A DNA stretch of 64,000 nt. Origin: a virus. The first letter of the stretch is position 1. Every line of letters begins with the position of its first letter. This document shows positions 22,396-30,212 of this stretch, in pieces. The stretch covers positions 1 to 64,000 of IMG/VR virus record IMGVR_UViG_3300050119_000088. One strand, given 5' to 3'. A model generated the notes under the pieces. That model was given only the letters and a program-made list of their open reading frames with translations, was not told the DNA's origin and searched no databases. The translations under genes were made by a program, and so were the position numbers.

Positions 22396-22866
22396 CTATG
22401 ATTGCATATGTCGAAAACGTTCAATCGCGTCAGCCATTCGCAATGGCATTACTTCGCGATCTTGTTCAATCTTCATAATATCGAATGTTCCATCATTGAC
22501 GAGAATGGTTGAAGGTCGGAAGATGATTGCCAAATCATGATCGATCTTCTGAAGCTGAACTGTTTGATCCATTAACTCAAAGAATCCAAGAATCTTAATC
22601 ATGCTGAACGTAACAGCGAAGCCACTGTTTTGATTATATAGTTCACGACACGGATTGTTGAGAATACTGCAAGGATCAACTTCGATCAACGCATTGAGCC
22701 GATCAAGGGTCTCTTCATCCCATTTATCATGGGGTCGAATCCAACGCCCAATTTTATCAAGATCGCGACCTTTGGTATCGATCTCGCTGCAAGGATTGGG
22801 GACTCGCACACCAAATTGATTGATGTAGCCACTTGACATATTAGGTGTGTACCCGAAATTGATCAT
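22396..22866 (-). CDS. Unknown protein
   Basis: 156 residues, MINFGYTPNMSSGYINQFGV. Helical C-terminal half with MIKILGFFELMDQTVQLQKI. It lies directly before the beta-rich protein and behind a hairpin leader. No family recognised. Confidence 0.55.
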   Translation of the reverse strand: MINFGYTPNMSSGYINQFGVRVPNPCSEIDTKGRDLDKIGRWIRPHDKWDEETLDRLNALIEVDPCSILNNPCRELYNQNSGFAVTFSMIKILGFFELMDQTVQLQKIDHDLAIIFRPSTILVNDGTFDIMKIEQDREVMPLRMADAIERFRHMQS

Positions 22867-22885
22867 AATAATCCTGAATAGAATA

Positions 22886-22905
22886 GCGGGGCGTCCGTTC
22901 CCCGC
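22886..22905 (-). promoter_or_regulatory. Leader hairpin with GGA in loop
   Basis: GCGGGG/CCCCGC stem with a loop containing CGGA, 20 bases upstream of the gene at 22866. Candidate CsrA site. Confidence 0.45.
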
Positions 22906-22911
22906 CTAGTG

Positions 22912-23145
22912 TCAAGAGCTAAACACACCATCCTTGTCGAGTTTGCCCTTGTAGGTTGAATCAGAGTGACTGCGAATAATGATTTCGACCGGGCCTTCTT
23001 CGACACGTTCATCAATGGTGATTGTAAAATCACCTTGTGGACTATTCACAGCAATGCCTTCAACCTCGCTGTGTTCAAACTTGACCGTTGCGTCGCAACG
23101 TAAGCCTTTTACATCCCTGGGATTGCCTTCAATAACTTTGATCAT
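22912..23145 (-). CDS. Unknown beta-rich protein
   Basis: 77 residues. VEGIAVNSPQGDFTITIDER and VEIIIRSHSDSTYKGKLD give a strand-rich fold. Several hydrophilic turns. No family recognised. Confidence 0.55.
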   Translation of the reverse strand: MIKVIEGNPRDVKGLRCDATVKFEHSEVEGIAVNSPQGDFTITIDERVEEGPVEIIIRSHSDSTYKGKLDKDGVFSS

Positions 23146-23176
23146 GATATCTCCGGTTGTTGGTTAGTAACTAAAT

Positions 23177-23241
23177 GTTAAGTGTGGAATCGAACCACAA
23201 TCGCTAGGGTTCCCTAGTGCTCGACCGTTGAGCTACTTAAC
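23177..23241 (-). tRNA. tRNA-like sequence with shortened anticodon arm
   Basis: Acceptor GTTAAGT/ACTTAAC, D-arm GCTCAACGGTCGAGC and T-arm TGTGG-TTCGATT-CCACA are perfect. The anticodon arm is CTAGG-GAAC-CCTAG, a 4-base loop without U33 or a readable anticodon, and total length is 65. It could not decode normally. Confidence 0.7.
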
Positions 23242-23307
23242 ACCCTTTCCCCTAATAGGTAGCCTAGGACCTACTAGAGTTCTGTAACATATGCGGTATG
23301 CTGTCTT

Positions 23308-23442
23308 TTACACCATAGCCCGAAAGCTTGAACCTCCGCATGTTTTGGCAAGGCTCAGAACAGGCACCTTTTGAAGAACATGCTTGCCGCCATGTTCAAG
23401 TAATCCCATTCTTAATAGGCGTTCTCTGACTAAGATATCCAT
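23308..23442 (-). CDS. Possible 44-residue basic protein
   Basis: MDILVRERLLRMGLLEHGGK, then HVLQKVPVLSLAKTCGGSSF. Open frame in the gap between the DUF1653 gene and the tRNA-like gene. Ribosome binding site weak, so uncertain. Confidence 0.3.
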   Translation of the reverse strand: MDILVRERLLRMGLLEHGGKHVLQKVPVLSLAKTCGGSSFRAMV

Positions 23443-23460
23443 CCAGGCGTCAGAAACCGC

Positions 23461-23718
23461 TTATCCGGAAAAATGCTTTTCAAGAGTAAGAAACGTCTTC
23501 GCGTCCTTGTGTTCTTCCCACATCTTCTCGAAGCGTGGCTTGCCGTTAATGATCTCCTCGAATTCGCTTTCCACGCGGTCGTAGTTTTGCCCTTCGGCAT
23601 TACGATAATGAACTCGGCGTTGCTTGGCAGGAGCTGCATTGTCCGCATTGATCGCCGTGGCAACGACACGATATACGTTGCCTGTCTTGTGATGAATGTA
23701 CAAACCAACTACAATCAT
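23461..23718 (-). CDS. DUF1653-like protein
   Basis: 85 residues. YIHHKTGNVYRVVATAINAD and VHYRNAEGQNYDRVESEFEE match the DUF1653 layout (KxGxxYxVxxxAxxxxxxxxxVxYxxxxGxxWxRxxxxF). Function of the domain is unknown. Confidence 0.75.
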   Translation of the reverse strand: MIVVGLYIHHKTGNVYRVVATAINADNAAPAKQRRVHYRNAEGQNYDRVESEFEEIINGKPRFEKMWEEHKDAKTFLTLEKHFSG

Positions 23719-23867
23719 GGACGCCTCGCAGGTTGCAATAGTTCAAGTGTACGTTGCCACCATTCTGGATTCTTGATGCCTCGGATCTCGAAATTAGTAA
23801 TTGCGATTTCGAGATCCGAATTACGCCAATCGTCGAAGAAGTCTCTAACCCTTTGGCAATTCGCCAC
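23715..23867 (-). CDS. Small unknown protein, start uncertain
   Basis: About 50 residues from a GTG (VANCQRVRDFFDDWRNSDLE). ITNFEIRGIKNPEWWQRTLE. A longer frame overlaps the upstream gene in another frame and is unlikely. Confidence 0.4.
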   Translation of the reverse strand: MANCQRVRDFFDDWRNSDLEIAITNFEIRGIKNPEWWQRTLELLQPARRP

Positions 23868-24276
23868 CGACAGATCCAGGTGGGCCTTTAGGGTCGGCGT
23901 GCTTAACTTCGACTCCATGAGTGTCAGCGATCTTGAGATTGTCGGCTTGTTTGATCGGTTCGGGCTTGCTTGGAGCAAGCAGAAAGGCATTGAGTTCCTT
24001 CTTGAATGCCTCAGGGAGGAACGGTTTGTCGCGGATCTTCTCCAGTTCTGCCCGATCCGCTTCTCCGAGCTTCTTGCCGCTCTCGGGGCCGCAGTCCTTC
24101 GGAATGACGAGAGCGGCGAGTTCCTCCATCGGCTTGGGCTTTGTCAAGCCCATCTTCTTGTCTTCGCAATCCTTTTGGGCAGCTTCTTGCGTGTCGCCGA
24201 AGCCTTCGGCTCCGGTGTCATTGCATGTCGCAACAATTTTTCCACCTTGGCGAGCGAACTGGTATGTGCCTGTCAT
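23845..24276 (-). CDS. Unknown charged protein
   Basis: 143 residues. N-terminal MTGTYQFARQGGKIVATCND is strand-like, then long K/E/P-rich helical and disordered stretches. AAAGGAACGAAG precedes the ATG. Confidence 0.55.
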   Translation of the reverse strand: MTGTYQFARQGGKIVATCNDTGAEGFGDTQEAAQKDCEDKKMGLTKPKPMEELAALVIPKDCGPESGKKLGEADRAELEKIRDKPFLPEAFKKELNAFLLAPSKPEPIKQADNLKIADTHGVEVKHADPKGPPGSVGGELPKG

Positions 24277-24298
24277 CTTCGTTCCTTTGATTGTACTC

Positions 24299-24667
24299 TC
24301 AAATATCTCCTGATTTCATGAGTGCAATATAGGCCGCGATCTCTTCTTCTGTTGTGAATACGGCACCAACAGGTTCGCCCGGTTCCGGCAGATCGCACGG
24401 TTCCAATTCTTCGGGAAGAATACCAAAGACTTTTCTCTCGAACACAACAGCATTATACAAGCCGAGAACGAGCACTGTCAGTTTGACAATGCCATCTTCT
24501 GCTTGGTAAAAGCTGTAGACTTTGACTTTGTGGTCGCTCGTTTTCAAGCGATACAGGGTCCACGGATTGAAATTCTCCGCGACCACACGAATAGGCTCAG
24601 GTCGCTCAGCGACCCAAGCATTCCAAGAGTTCCGTTGCTCAGGTGTGGGCTCAAATAGCGGCTTCAT
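24299..24667 (-). CDS. Unknown protein
   Basis: 122 residues from MKPLFEPTPEQRNSWNAWVA. FNPWTLYRLKTSDHKVKVYS and LYNAVVFERKVFGILPEELE form a compact alternating pattern. A GGA-loop hairpin at 24691-24702 lies in the leader. Confidence 0.55.
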   Translation of the reverse strand: MKPLFEPTPEQRNSWNAWVAERPEPIRVVAENFNPWTLYRLKTSDHKVKVYSFYQAEDGIVKLTVLVLGLYNAVVFERKVFGILPEELEPCDLPEPGEPVGAVFTTEEEIAAYIALMKSGDI

Positions 24668-24690
24668 GTTCAATATCTCGATTGAAAGAA

Positions 24691-24702
24691 GCCATCCGTG
24701 GC
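24691..24702 (-). promoter_or_regulatory. GGA-loop hairpin GCCA-CGGA-TGGC
   Basis: Leader of the gene at 24667, same frame of flanking bases as 45535-45546. Candidate CsrA site. Confidence 0.5.
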
Positions 24703-24715
24703 AAATAAATCCTAC

Positions 24716-24880
24716 TCAGTCGCGAGGTACGTTCCCCGATTTGCCGGGTGCCGTGCTCGGAACCGGCTTCTCGGGAACATGCTTCGGATCGCTGTGCGGT
24801 TTGCCGGAATCGTGCTTGGTGGGCTCGTGCTTGGCCGGCTCGTGCTTGATCTCTTCAGGATGCTTCGGATTGTTTGCCAT
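24716..24880 (-). CDS. 54-residue disordered K/P/E/H-rich protein
   Basis: MANNPKHPEEIKHEPAKHEP continues as similar short units (TKHDSGKPHSDPKHVPEKP). Low complexity and no hydrophobic core. CAAGGGAAGAAC precedes the ATG. Confidence 0.55.
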   Translation of the reverse strand: MANNPKHPEEIKHEPAKHEPTKHDSGKPHSDPKHVPEKPVPSTAPGKSGNVPRD

Positions 24881-24911
24881 TGTGTTCTTCCCTTGACTGA
24901 GATTGACGAAA

Positions 24912-24922
24912 GCCATCCTGGC
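24912..24922 (-). promoter_or_regulatory. GGA-loop hairpin GCCA-GGA-TGGC
   Basis: Leader of the gene at 24880. Candidate CsrA site, identical to 6844-6854. Confidence 0.5.
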
Positions 24923-24934
24923 TACCGATACTTC

Positions 24935-25306
24935 CTATACGGTTTCGACTTCTTTGAGGTATGCGAAAACAACCTCATGAGCCGCATTGATTTGTCGGGT
25001 ATCTTCTTCCATCTCTTCGGCGTCAGGAATGTTACCTGTCCAAGCATGCCATTGATGGAATGCTTCTTCAATCAATTTCTTGGCACGGCTCGAACGATTG
25101 GAACGTTTCTTACGAACACGCTTCTTGACGAAGAATTTGAATTCCAAGTATGAAAGCGTGATCGCATGATCAAGAAATTTGACTTGATCTTGGAAATCGA
25201 GTTTTGCGAGTTCAATAATGTTTGGCAGTTTGATCCTGCCAGACGTGATAGCATCAATTGCTGCCGGTGCGAACTGATGGCCGCCTTCTGGATAATCTAA
25301 TTTCAT
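24935..25306 (-). CDS. Unknown protein
   Basis: 123 residues, MKLDYPEGGHQFAPAAIDAI. A very basic middle (FFVKKRVRKKRSNRSSRAKK) suggests nucleic-acid binding. Start-associated motif TTATTGCAATCGGAG directly upstream. Confidence 0.55.
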   Translation of the reverse strand: MKLDYPEGGHQFAPAAIDAITSGRIKLPNIIELAKLDFQDQVKFLDHAITLSYLEFKFFVKKRVRKKRSNRSSRAKKLIEEAFHQWHAWTGNIPDAEEMEEDTRQINAAHEVVFAYLKEVETV

Positions 25307-25346
25307 GGCGTTCTCCGATTGCAATAATCATCCTTGAAAATATATC

Positions 25347-25817
25347 CTAACCGTTCCAGACTTTGCCTTGCAGGATTTTATAAATCCCGTAAATACCAAT
25401 CTTCCCTTTGAATCTTGGCATCTGTGATATTTCTTTTACAGAAATATCAAAAAGTCTAAGTCGTCGAATCTCATCTGCATCAGCTTGTGTAAGCCAAGTA
25501 TGGTGCGATCCACCAATTCCACCTGGCTGTCTATTTTTACTTGCACAATCGGCCATGTTGTCTTGATGTGTGCCGTCAATAAGATGATCGGGACGACAAC
25601 AGCGTGGATTGTCGCAAGTATGTAAAATATTTCTATCACCAGGCCAAACACCAATAGTAAGATAAAACGCAATAATATGTGTTCTGTATTGTCTTCCTTG
25701 ATACGTTACAACACCATAGTTGCCGTTAACTGTGGCACCTGTCCAAAGCCAACAACCTTCTGACGAAAATTGAACTCGTTTCCAGAATTCTACTTTATCA
25801 ACGATTGGAATAATCAT
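25347..25817 (-). CDS. Zinc HNH homing endonuclease
   Basis: 156 residues, MIIPIVDKVEFWKRVQFSSE. Core HTCDNPRCCRPDHLIDGTHQ. C-terminal ADEIRRLRLFDISVKEISQM helix-turn-helix. Its start codon lies in GATTATTCCAATC and a near copy follows its stop (25317-25330). A GGA-loop hairpin precedes it. Confidence 0.9.
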   Translation of the reverse strand: MIIPIVDKVEFWKRVQFSSEGCWLWTGATVNGNYGVVTYQGRQYRTHIIAFYLTIGVWPGDRNILHTCDNPRCCRPDHLIDGTHQDNMADCASKNRQPGGIGGSHHTWLTQADADEIRRLRLFDISVKEISQMPRFKGKIGIYGIYKILQGKVWNG

Positions 25818-25837
25818 CTAACACCAAGAATAAGTAA

Positions 25838-25855
25838 GAGGGAATCCGTTCCCTC
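25838..25855 (-). promoter_or_regulatory. GGA-loop hairpin GAGGGAA-CGGA-TTCCCTC
   Basis: Perfect 7-bp stem with CGGA loop between the gene at 25866 and the HNH start. Strongest of the CsrA-type hairpins here; it could also act as a terminator. Confidence 0.6.
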
Positions 25856-25865
25856 CGGGGCTGAA

Positions 25866-26108
25866 TCAACGTCCGCTGGCACCACGCCGAGGGGTATCGC
25901 CGGAGATCAGGAACACGTCAGTTGGCTTGACGAAGTTCACGATCAGATCCTTGCCTTCCTCAAGCGGGTTGCGATTCCAGGCTTCGGACAGATTGTCCAA
26001 GCATTCCTGAGCGTCGGCCTCACGCTCGTACTTGAACCAATACATGCGACCGTCCGCATGTTCAATGTGAAAGTAACCCTTGATCTTGACAATCCGCATG
26101 CGGCTCAT
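25866..26108 (-). CDS. Unknown small protein, paralog of 6622-6819
   Basis: 80 residues. MRIVKIKGYFHIEHADGRMY and FKYEREADAQECLDNLSEAW match its paralog at 6622. TTGATTGGCTTGGGAG precedes the ATG. It is the first gene after the operator-rich region at 26161-26310. Confidence 0.6.
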   Translation of the reverse strand: MSRMRIVKIKGYFHIEHADGRMYWFKYEREADAQECLDNLSEAWNRNPLEEGKDLIVNFVKPTDVFLISGDTPRRGASGR

Positions 26109-26160
26109 ATCGACTCCCAAGCCAATCAACCCTAGCAATATTTGGAATGGACCGATCTAC

Positions 26161-26190
26161 AGTCTACCATGAATAAGGCGAACTATGCAA
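26161..26190 (-). promoter_or_regulatory. Sigma-70-like promoter
   Basis: Minus strand: TTGCAT, 18 bases, TAGACT, with CATGG directly before the -10. In front of the gene at 26108. Confidence 0.55.
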
Positions 26191-26202
26191 GGCCAGTGTT
26201 TC

Positions 26203-26308
26203 CATTTTGTAACGTCCTATAAGACGTTCTAACGCATCCTTTGTTTACAGTGTCCTAACGTTCTATCTGCTATGTAAGATAGCTTAAAACGCATCCTAGA
26301 ACGTCCTA
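26203..26308. promoter_or_regulatory. Operator-like repeat array
   Basis: AACGTCCTA/AACGCATCCTA-type repeats (about 26203, 26231, 26288, 26300), AACGTCCTATAAGACGTT (a palindrome) and GTGTCCTAACGTTCTATCTG. The last part recurs at 706-724. A regulator site cluster upstream of the promoter at 26161 is likely. Confidence 0.5.
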
Positions 26309-26640
26309 GCGTTAAGATAATTTGTACTGTACTTGTTTCGTTCGATTTCGCGACCCATGTCACTGATTGGCTTGCAGCCGTAATTGGATGAAAGATACCA
26401 ACGCTCATGTTGAGTTAGATTCTTCAAATCAAAATGAAAAGCAATGCTTCCATAACCAATGTTAATAACATCATTGAACCAATAATGAGCCATTTGATTA
26501 TTACAAGCGGACGAATCAATTTCAATGTAGTATGTTGAATTAAAAAGTCCTATAAGATTACACTTACGGGTTTTACATGCAGATTGTATGAAATTATATT
26601 GACTTGGATTCAATTCTGCAAAACTGATTTTCACAATCAT
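26296..26640 (-). CDS. Unknown protein
   Basis: 114 residues, MIVKISFAELNPSQYNFIQS. CNLIGLFNSTYYIEIDSSAC and AFHFDLKNLTQHERWYLSS. Mixed alpha/beta. No family recognised. Confidence 0.55.
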   Translation of the reverse strand: MIVKISFAELNPSQYNFIQSACKTRKCNLIGLFNSTYYIEIDSSACNNQMAHYWFNDVINIGYGSIAFHFDLKNLTQHERWYLSSNYGCKPISDMGREIERNKYSTNYLNARTF

Positions 26641-26655
26641 TCTGACATCCTTGTC

Positions 26656-26994
26656 TTAGTTTTGGTCCCACGGATATTTGGCTGAATTAACAACTTGAAA
26701 TCCGTAAGATTGCATGAAATTGATCCAGTAATCAAGATCCTCATCTTCAGAATATCCTTCATCTCCGGTCTGATAGTTTCGTTCTGTTAAGCCAAGATAC
26801 AACAGATTATCATCTTCACGAAACCAGGCTGCAAAAGGATTCGTGATTTCTTCTTCAAGATATGATCCCTGCTTGTTGGGACCAAAGAAAACCTTGTGTC
26901 CTTGTGCGGGAATAGCCGGAAGCAATACATCCTTGTGCATTACGACCGACTCTTCGCCGAACATAATCCTAATGAAGCAGCGAATTGGAATCAA
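26656..26994 (-). CDS. Unknown protein
   Basis: About 112 residues from a TTG start overlapping the upstream stop (TTGA), with GGAGACGCCAGCG in front. IPIRCFIRIMFGEESVVMHK is strand-rich, then NPFAAWFREDDNLLYLGLTE and an acidic helix. A second possible start lies four codons upstream. Confidence 0.5.
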   Translation of the reverse strand: MIPIRCFIRIMFGEESVVMHKDVLLPAIPAQGHKVFFGPNKQGSYLEEEITNPFAAWFREDDNLLYLGLTERNYQTGDEGYSEDEDLDYWINFMQSYGFQVVNSAKYPWDQN

Positions 26995-27176
26995 CGCTGG
27001 CGTCTCCAATCATCGAAGTCACTTTCATCTTCAAACAGGATCGCAAGAATCCGTCTCCATTTGGACTCGCGAACCTTCTGACTCGGAGCAACACTCTTGA
27101 ACCAACGTTCGTTGGTTGAAGGTTGCTTGGCGACTGGTAGCAGCGGCGGCTTCTTAATATTCCGCATGAATCTCAT
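26991..27176 (-). CDS. Small basic protein
   Basis: 61 residues, MRFMRNIKKPPLLPVAKQPS, then VRESKWRRILAILFEDESDF. GGAAGGA precedes the ATG; these bases are shared with the HNH remnant. Confidence 0.45.
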   Translation of the reverse strand: MRFMRNIKKPPLLPVAKQPSTNERWFKSVAPSQKVRESKWRRILAILFEDESDFDDWRRQR

Positions 27177-27216
27177 TCCTTCCAAGTTTTACCTTGGGCA
27201 ATATTGTATTTCGCAA
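27173..27216 (-). pseudogene. Remnant of a second HNH C-terminus
   Basis: Between the stop of the HNH gene at 27217 and the next ATG, the minus strand reads in frame AKYNIAQGKTWKE then stop. This matches the C-terminal end of the zinc HNH family (IYNIANNRTWK, IYKILQGKVW, IYHISKGNTWK). It is the tail of an earlier HNH copy, left when a newer copy replaced or joined it. Confidence 0.7.
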
Positions 27217-27684
27217 TCAATCAGACTTCCATGTCTTCTTTGCAATAATCTTCCAAACCCCATCCCTACCAATTCTTCCTTTGAATTGGGTCATTTCTGA
27301 AATTTCTTTTGGAGAAAAATCAAATAATGCAAGTCTACGAATTTCAGCAACATCTTGTTGTGTAAGAAATGTTTGACTTGGTGGTTTGCATGTTCTACGA
27401 CCTTTGCTTATACAATCATTTATATTTTCTTTATTTGTACCACCGATCAAGTGGTCAGGACGACAGCATGGCGGATTGTCGCAAGTATGTAATATATGTC
27501 TGTCTCCTGGCCAAATACCAATTGATAGATAGAATGCAACAATATGTGTGTAATATCTTTGACCTTGGTACACAACTGTACCATAGCCATCATCTGTTCG
27601 ATATCTAGTCCACGTCCAGCAGCCTTCTTCGGGTTTGTGGACCCAAGACCAGAATTCATTTGCATCGATGATTGGAATAATCAT
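27217..27684 (-). CDS. Zinc HNH homing endonuclease
   Basis: 155 residues, MIIPIIDANEFWSWVHKPEE. Core HTCDNPPCCRPDHLIGGTNK and C-terminal VAEIRRLALFDFSPKEISEM. The start (ATGATTATTCCAATC) lies inside the 3' end of the upstream frame. A remnant of another copy follows its stop. Confidence 0.9.
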   Translation of the reverse strand: MIIPIIDANEFWSWVHKPEEGCWTWTRYRTDDGYGTVVYQGQRYYTHIVAFYLSIGIWPGDRHILHTCDNPPCCRPDHLIGGTNKENINDCISKGRRTCKPPSQTFLTQQDVAEIRRLALFDFSPKEISEMTQFKGRIGRDGVWKIIAKKTWKSD

Positions 27685-28093
27685 TTGCTGCTCTTGACTC
27701 CTCTGCAATATCAATATATAGCTCGAGATTTTCTTCCCAATCATTCTCGTTAAGAATAGATAAGATGTCATCCCACGGCAGAGGAAGCAATAGTTTGTAT
27801 TGCTCCATTGTGACAATGCCGCGTTGCCAGCATTGCCACAATGAAGTAATACGTGTTGGATCAAGTTGTGGTGCATACTGTCGATCGCGAGGATCGGCTT
27901 CTTTTTCTGTTGATCGGAGAAGTTTGATTTCCCAATCAACGATTTGAAACCAATCCCATGTGTACATCGAATAACGGAGCTTGCCTTCTCTTAAGGCGTC
28001 GGAGTAGTGTTGATATGATTCATGGTAATCGAGCCATCCTCGATTAGACAAATCGTCATACTTTGGATGACGCCCACCAAATAATAGAAACAT
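27656..28093 (-). CDS. Unknown protein, paralog of 40729-41115
   Basis: 145 residues. WDWFQIVDWEIKLLRSTEKE and RITSLWQCWQRGIVTMEQYK align with WLWFQIIHIDNLELVYNEEE and RTYTSLWALFQGSRVNMVQY in the gene at 40729. The last residues (AANDYSNHRCK) come from the HNH start region, suggesting the original stop was lost when the HNH gene arrived. Confidence 0.65.
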   Translation of the reverse strand: MFLLFGGRHPKYDDLSNRGWLDYHESYQHYSDALREGKLRYSMYTWDWFQIVDWEIKLLRSTEKEADPRDRQYAPQLDPTRITSLWQCWQRGIVTMEQYKLLLPLPWDDILSILNENDWEENLELYIDIAEESRAANDYSNHRCK

Positions 28094-28105
28094 CTATCCT
28101 CCTGA

Positions 28106-28444
28106 TTAATGTTTGCTGTCCCATTCAGGGTCATGATCGACATTATCTTCAACTGTAATAGTTTTCGTCTTATCGCCTGGCTTAGCCGGAGCCTTGTGAA
28201 TCTTCATCTGTTCCAGGACAGCTTTCTTGACAGTAGGCGGTAATTGATAAGGATCAATAGTCATACAATCTGTTTCAGGATTCAAAATTTCTTCTCGCCA
28301 ATCACCATCTTTGGCGAAGCCATTGACAATGATGAAGGTGTCGGCGATTGTACGCACAACACCCACAGTCAATGTAGCGGCAAGTTTGCTGAAATAAACA
28401 ACAATGCCACCGATTTCAAGTTCAGCTTCGTATATGTCTTTCAT
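28106..28444 (-). CDS. Unknown protein
   Basis: 112 residues, MKDIYEAELEIGGIVVYFSK. The start is just beyond the stop of the nuclease gene. Strand-rich N-terminal half, acidic and helical C-terminal half (PPTVKKAVLEQMKIHKAPAK). No family recognised. Confidence 0.5.
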   Translation of the reverse strand: MKDIYEAELEIGGIVVYFSKLAATLTVGVVRTIADTFIIVNGFAKDGDWREEILNPETDCMTIDPYQLPPTVKKAVLEQMKIHKAPAKPGDKTKTITVEDNVDHDPEWDSKH

Positions 28445-28463
28445 TGTGCTCGTGTTGTTGAGG

Positions 28464-29459
28464 CTACTGTGCTCTCGTTGCGTTGAGGAACCAACGATCG
28501 TTCGCCGTTCCATCACCAACGAGAGCGTTCGCTTGACGGTCAAGCAAACTGCAACGACGTGCAGAGTCCACTTGATCCATATCGCGAAAGAAATGGTCCG
28601 AGTGAATGATTTCCCAAGCGTTGCAATAACGCTCGAAAGCTTGACGTTGGAAAATCTCGCTAACACGAAGCCGATGCTCGGCAACTCGGATCGCGGGAAG
28701 ATCGCCCTTCGTTGCGTCGCAACAGAGCTGATCGATTGCGACAATGAATTTGGAGCCAACTGGTTGGCCACAGAGCCAAGCATACGTACTGAGCTGTGTT
28801 GCCCATTCCTTGTTCAAATGTTCAAGGTATGTGGCAACGTTGATCATGGTGCCGTCAACCATCATCGGTTGACACAGCTTGTGCGATCCGTGGTTCGTTC
28901 CACCAGCAGAACGCATTTTCAAATAATGTGGCATCGGTGACGGTGCTTGTGCCGAGCAATAGCCGTTGACTTTGAAATCCAGGACGACAAGATGTCCGGC
29001 CGAATTGATGTATGTTGCGTCCGGCTTGCCCATCAGGACGACATTGCCGATCCGCTTTTCGACGCCTTCACGGTAGCCGTTGACAGCTCCCTTGACATCG
29101 AACTCGAACCTTGGATTGGTTCCAGCTTGCAGCTCAAGCATCAGATCGCTGAGAGCACCTGTCTGCTTGTACTGCTCGAAAACGTATTTGCCGTGTTCCC
29201 AAGCCCATGTTCGGTGTTGTGATTCGACTTGTGCTTCGAAAAGCGTCTGCAAGTCGAACTTGGGATCGTTGCCCTTGCCAAAGAGCTTCTCATGAAGCCA
29301 TGCCTTGACATAAGCGTCAAAGCTTGAACCGATTGCCATAGGTTGATTCTGAGGAAATCGTGGCGGTCGGTTCTCTGTCAAGTACCTCAAGTAATATTCC
29401 GAAGGATCTTTTTCAAAAACCGAAAGAGCCGAAGGTGACAAATATTCAATCGAACGCAT
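28464..29459 (-). CDS. PD-(D/E)XK exonuclease (RecB/Cas4-like)
   Basis: 331 residues. LSPSALSVFEKDPSEYYLRY is the usual N-terminal motif of RecB-like nucleases. GKPDATYINSAGHLVVLDFK holds the D...DxK metal site and WATQLSTYAWLCG is the QxxxY motif. It likely degrades DNA ends for recombination or host DNA turnover, alongside the helicases in this block. No C-terminal iron-sulfur cysteine set is evident. AGGAGCATCAG precedes the ATG. Confidence 0.85.
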   Translation of the reverse strand: MRSIEYLSPSALSVFEKDPSEYYLRYLTENRPPRFPQNQPMAIGSSFDAYVKAWLHEKLFGKGNDPKFDLQTLFEAQVESQHRTWAWEHGKYVFEQYKQTGALSDLMLELQAGTNPRFEFDVKGAVNGYREGVEKRIGNVVLMGKPDATYINSAGHLVVLDFKVNGYCSAQAPSPMPHYLKMRSAGGTNHGSHKLCQPMMVDGTMINVATYLEHLNKEWATQLSTYAWLCGQPVGSKFIVAIDQLCCDATKGDLPAIRVAEHRLRVSEIFQRQAFERYCNAWEIIHSDHFFRDMDQVDSARRCSLLDRQANALVGDGTANDRWFLNATRAQ

Positions 29460-29488
29460 CTGATGCTCCTAGTCTTGGATTGGAATAA

Positions 29489-29968
29489 TCAACTCTTCGG
29501 TTTCCAGGTATTACCTTTGCTAATATGGTAAATACCGTCGATGCCAATTTTTCCTTTGAATCTTGGCATATTAGCAATTTCCTTCGCAGAAATATCAAAC
29601 AAGCGAAGGCGTCGAATCTCGTCAGCATCCTCCTTCGTAATAAATGTATGATTACCATTTCCTCTATTACCGCGACCTTTGCGAATGCAATCGATACTAT
29701 TATCTAAATTTGTACCATCAATCAAGTGTTCAGGGCGACAACAGGGTGGATTGTCGCATGTGTGCATGACCAATCTATCACCAGGCCAAACACCGACTGA
29801 CAAATAGAAAGCAATAACGTGTGTATAATAAGAACGGCCTTCGTATCGAAAAGAACCGTAGCCGGATTTAAAACGACTCTCAGACCAAAGCCAACAGCCT
29901 TCTTGTGGTTGTTGAACTCTGGTCCAGAATTCAATCCGTTCTTGTTCGCTGATGATTGGAATAATCAC
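29489..29968 (-). CDS. Zinc HNH homing endonuclease
   Basis: 159 residues from a GTG (VIIPIISEQERIEFWTRVQQ). Core HTCDNPPCCRPEHLIDGTNL and C-terminal ADEIRRLRLFDISAKEIANM. Identical 14-base sequences (GATTGGAATAATCA on the plus strand) occur at its start (29954-29967) and just after its stop (29478-29491). An upstream frame extends further but is not the likely start. Confidence 0.88.
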   Translation of the reverse strand: MIIPIISEQERIEFWTRVQQPQEGCWLWSESRFKSGYGSFRYEGRSYYTHVIAFYLSVGVWPGDRLVMHTCDNPPCCRPEHLIDGTNLDNSIDCIRKGRGNRGNGNHTFITKEDADEIRRLRLFDISAKEIANMPRFKGKIGIDGIYHISKGNTWKPKS

Positions 29969-30212
29969 GTTTCGGTGGTCCGAGATTGAACTCTTCGTGG
30001 AATGCTTTACATGCTTCGAAGATCGTAATCTCAGAAGCAATAGCGTCGGGTTTGTATTGTGTGCTGTACCAGGCAAATAATCTTACTGCCGACCAGTGAA
30101 TAATCCGCTTGGGCAATCGATTTGCAATAAATCCACAAAGATCACATTTGCAATCATACCAGAACGTTCCGTTCCGTATGGATACTTTCCAGAGTCTAAG
30201 TAGGGCCTTCAC
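29931..30212 (-). CDS. Unknown protein with cysteines
   Basis: 93 residues from a GTG. FWYDCKCDLCGFIANRLPKR contains CxCxxC. The end (RDYSNHQRTRTD) reads into the HNH start region, exactly as in the gene at 27656, so the natural C-terminus was probably shorter. Confidence 0.45.
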   Translation of the reverse strand: MKALLRLWKVSIRNGTFWYDCKCDLCGFIANRLPKRIIHWSAVRLFAWYSTQYKPDAIASEITIFEACKAFHEEFNLGPPKRDYSNHQRTRTD

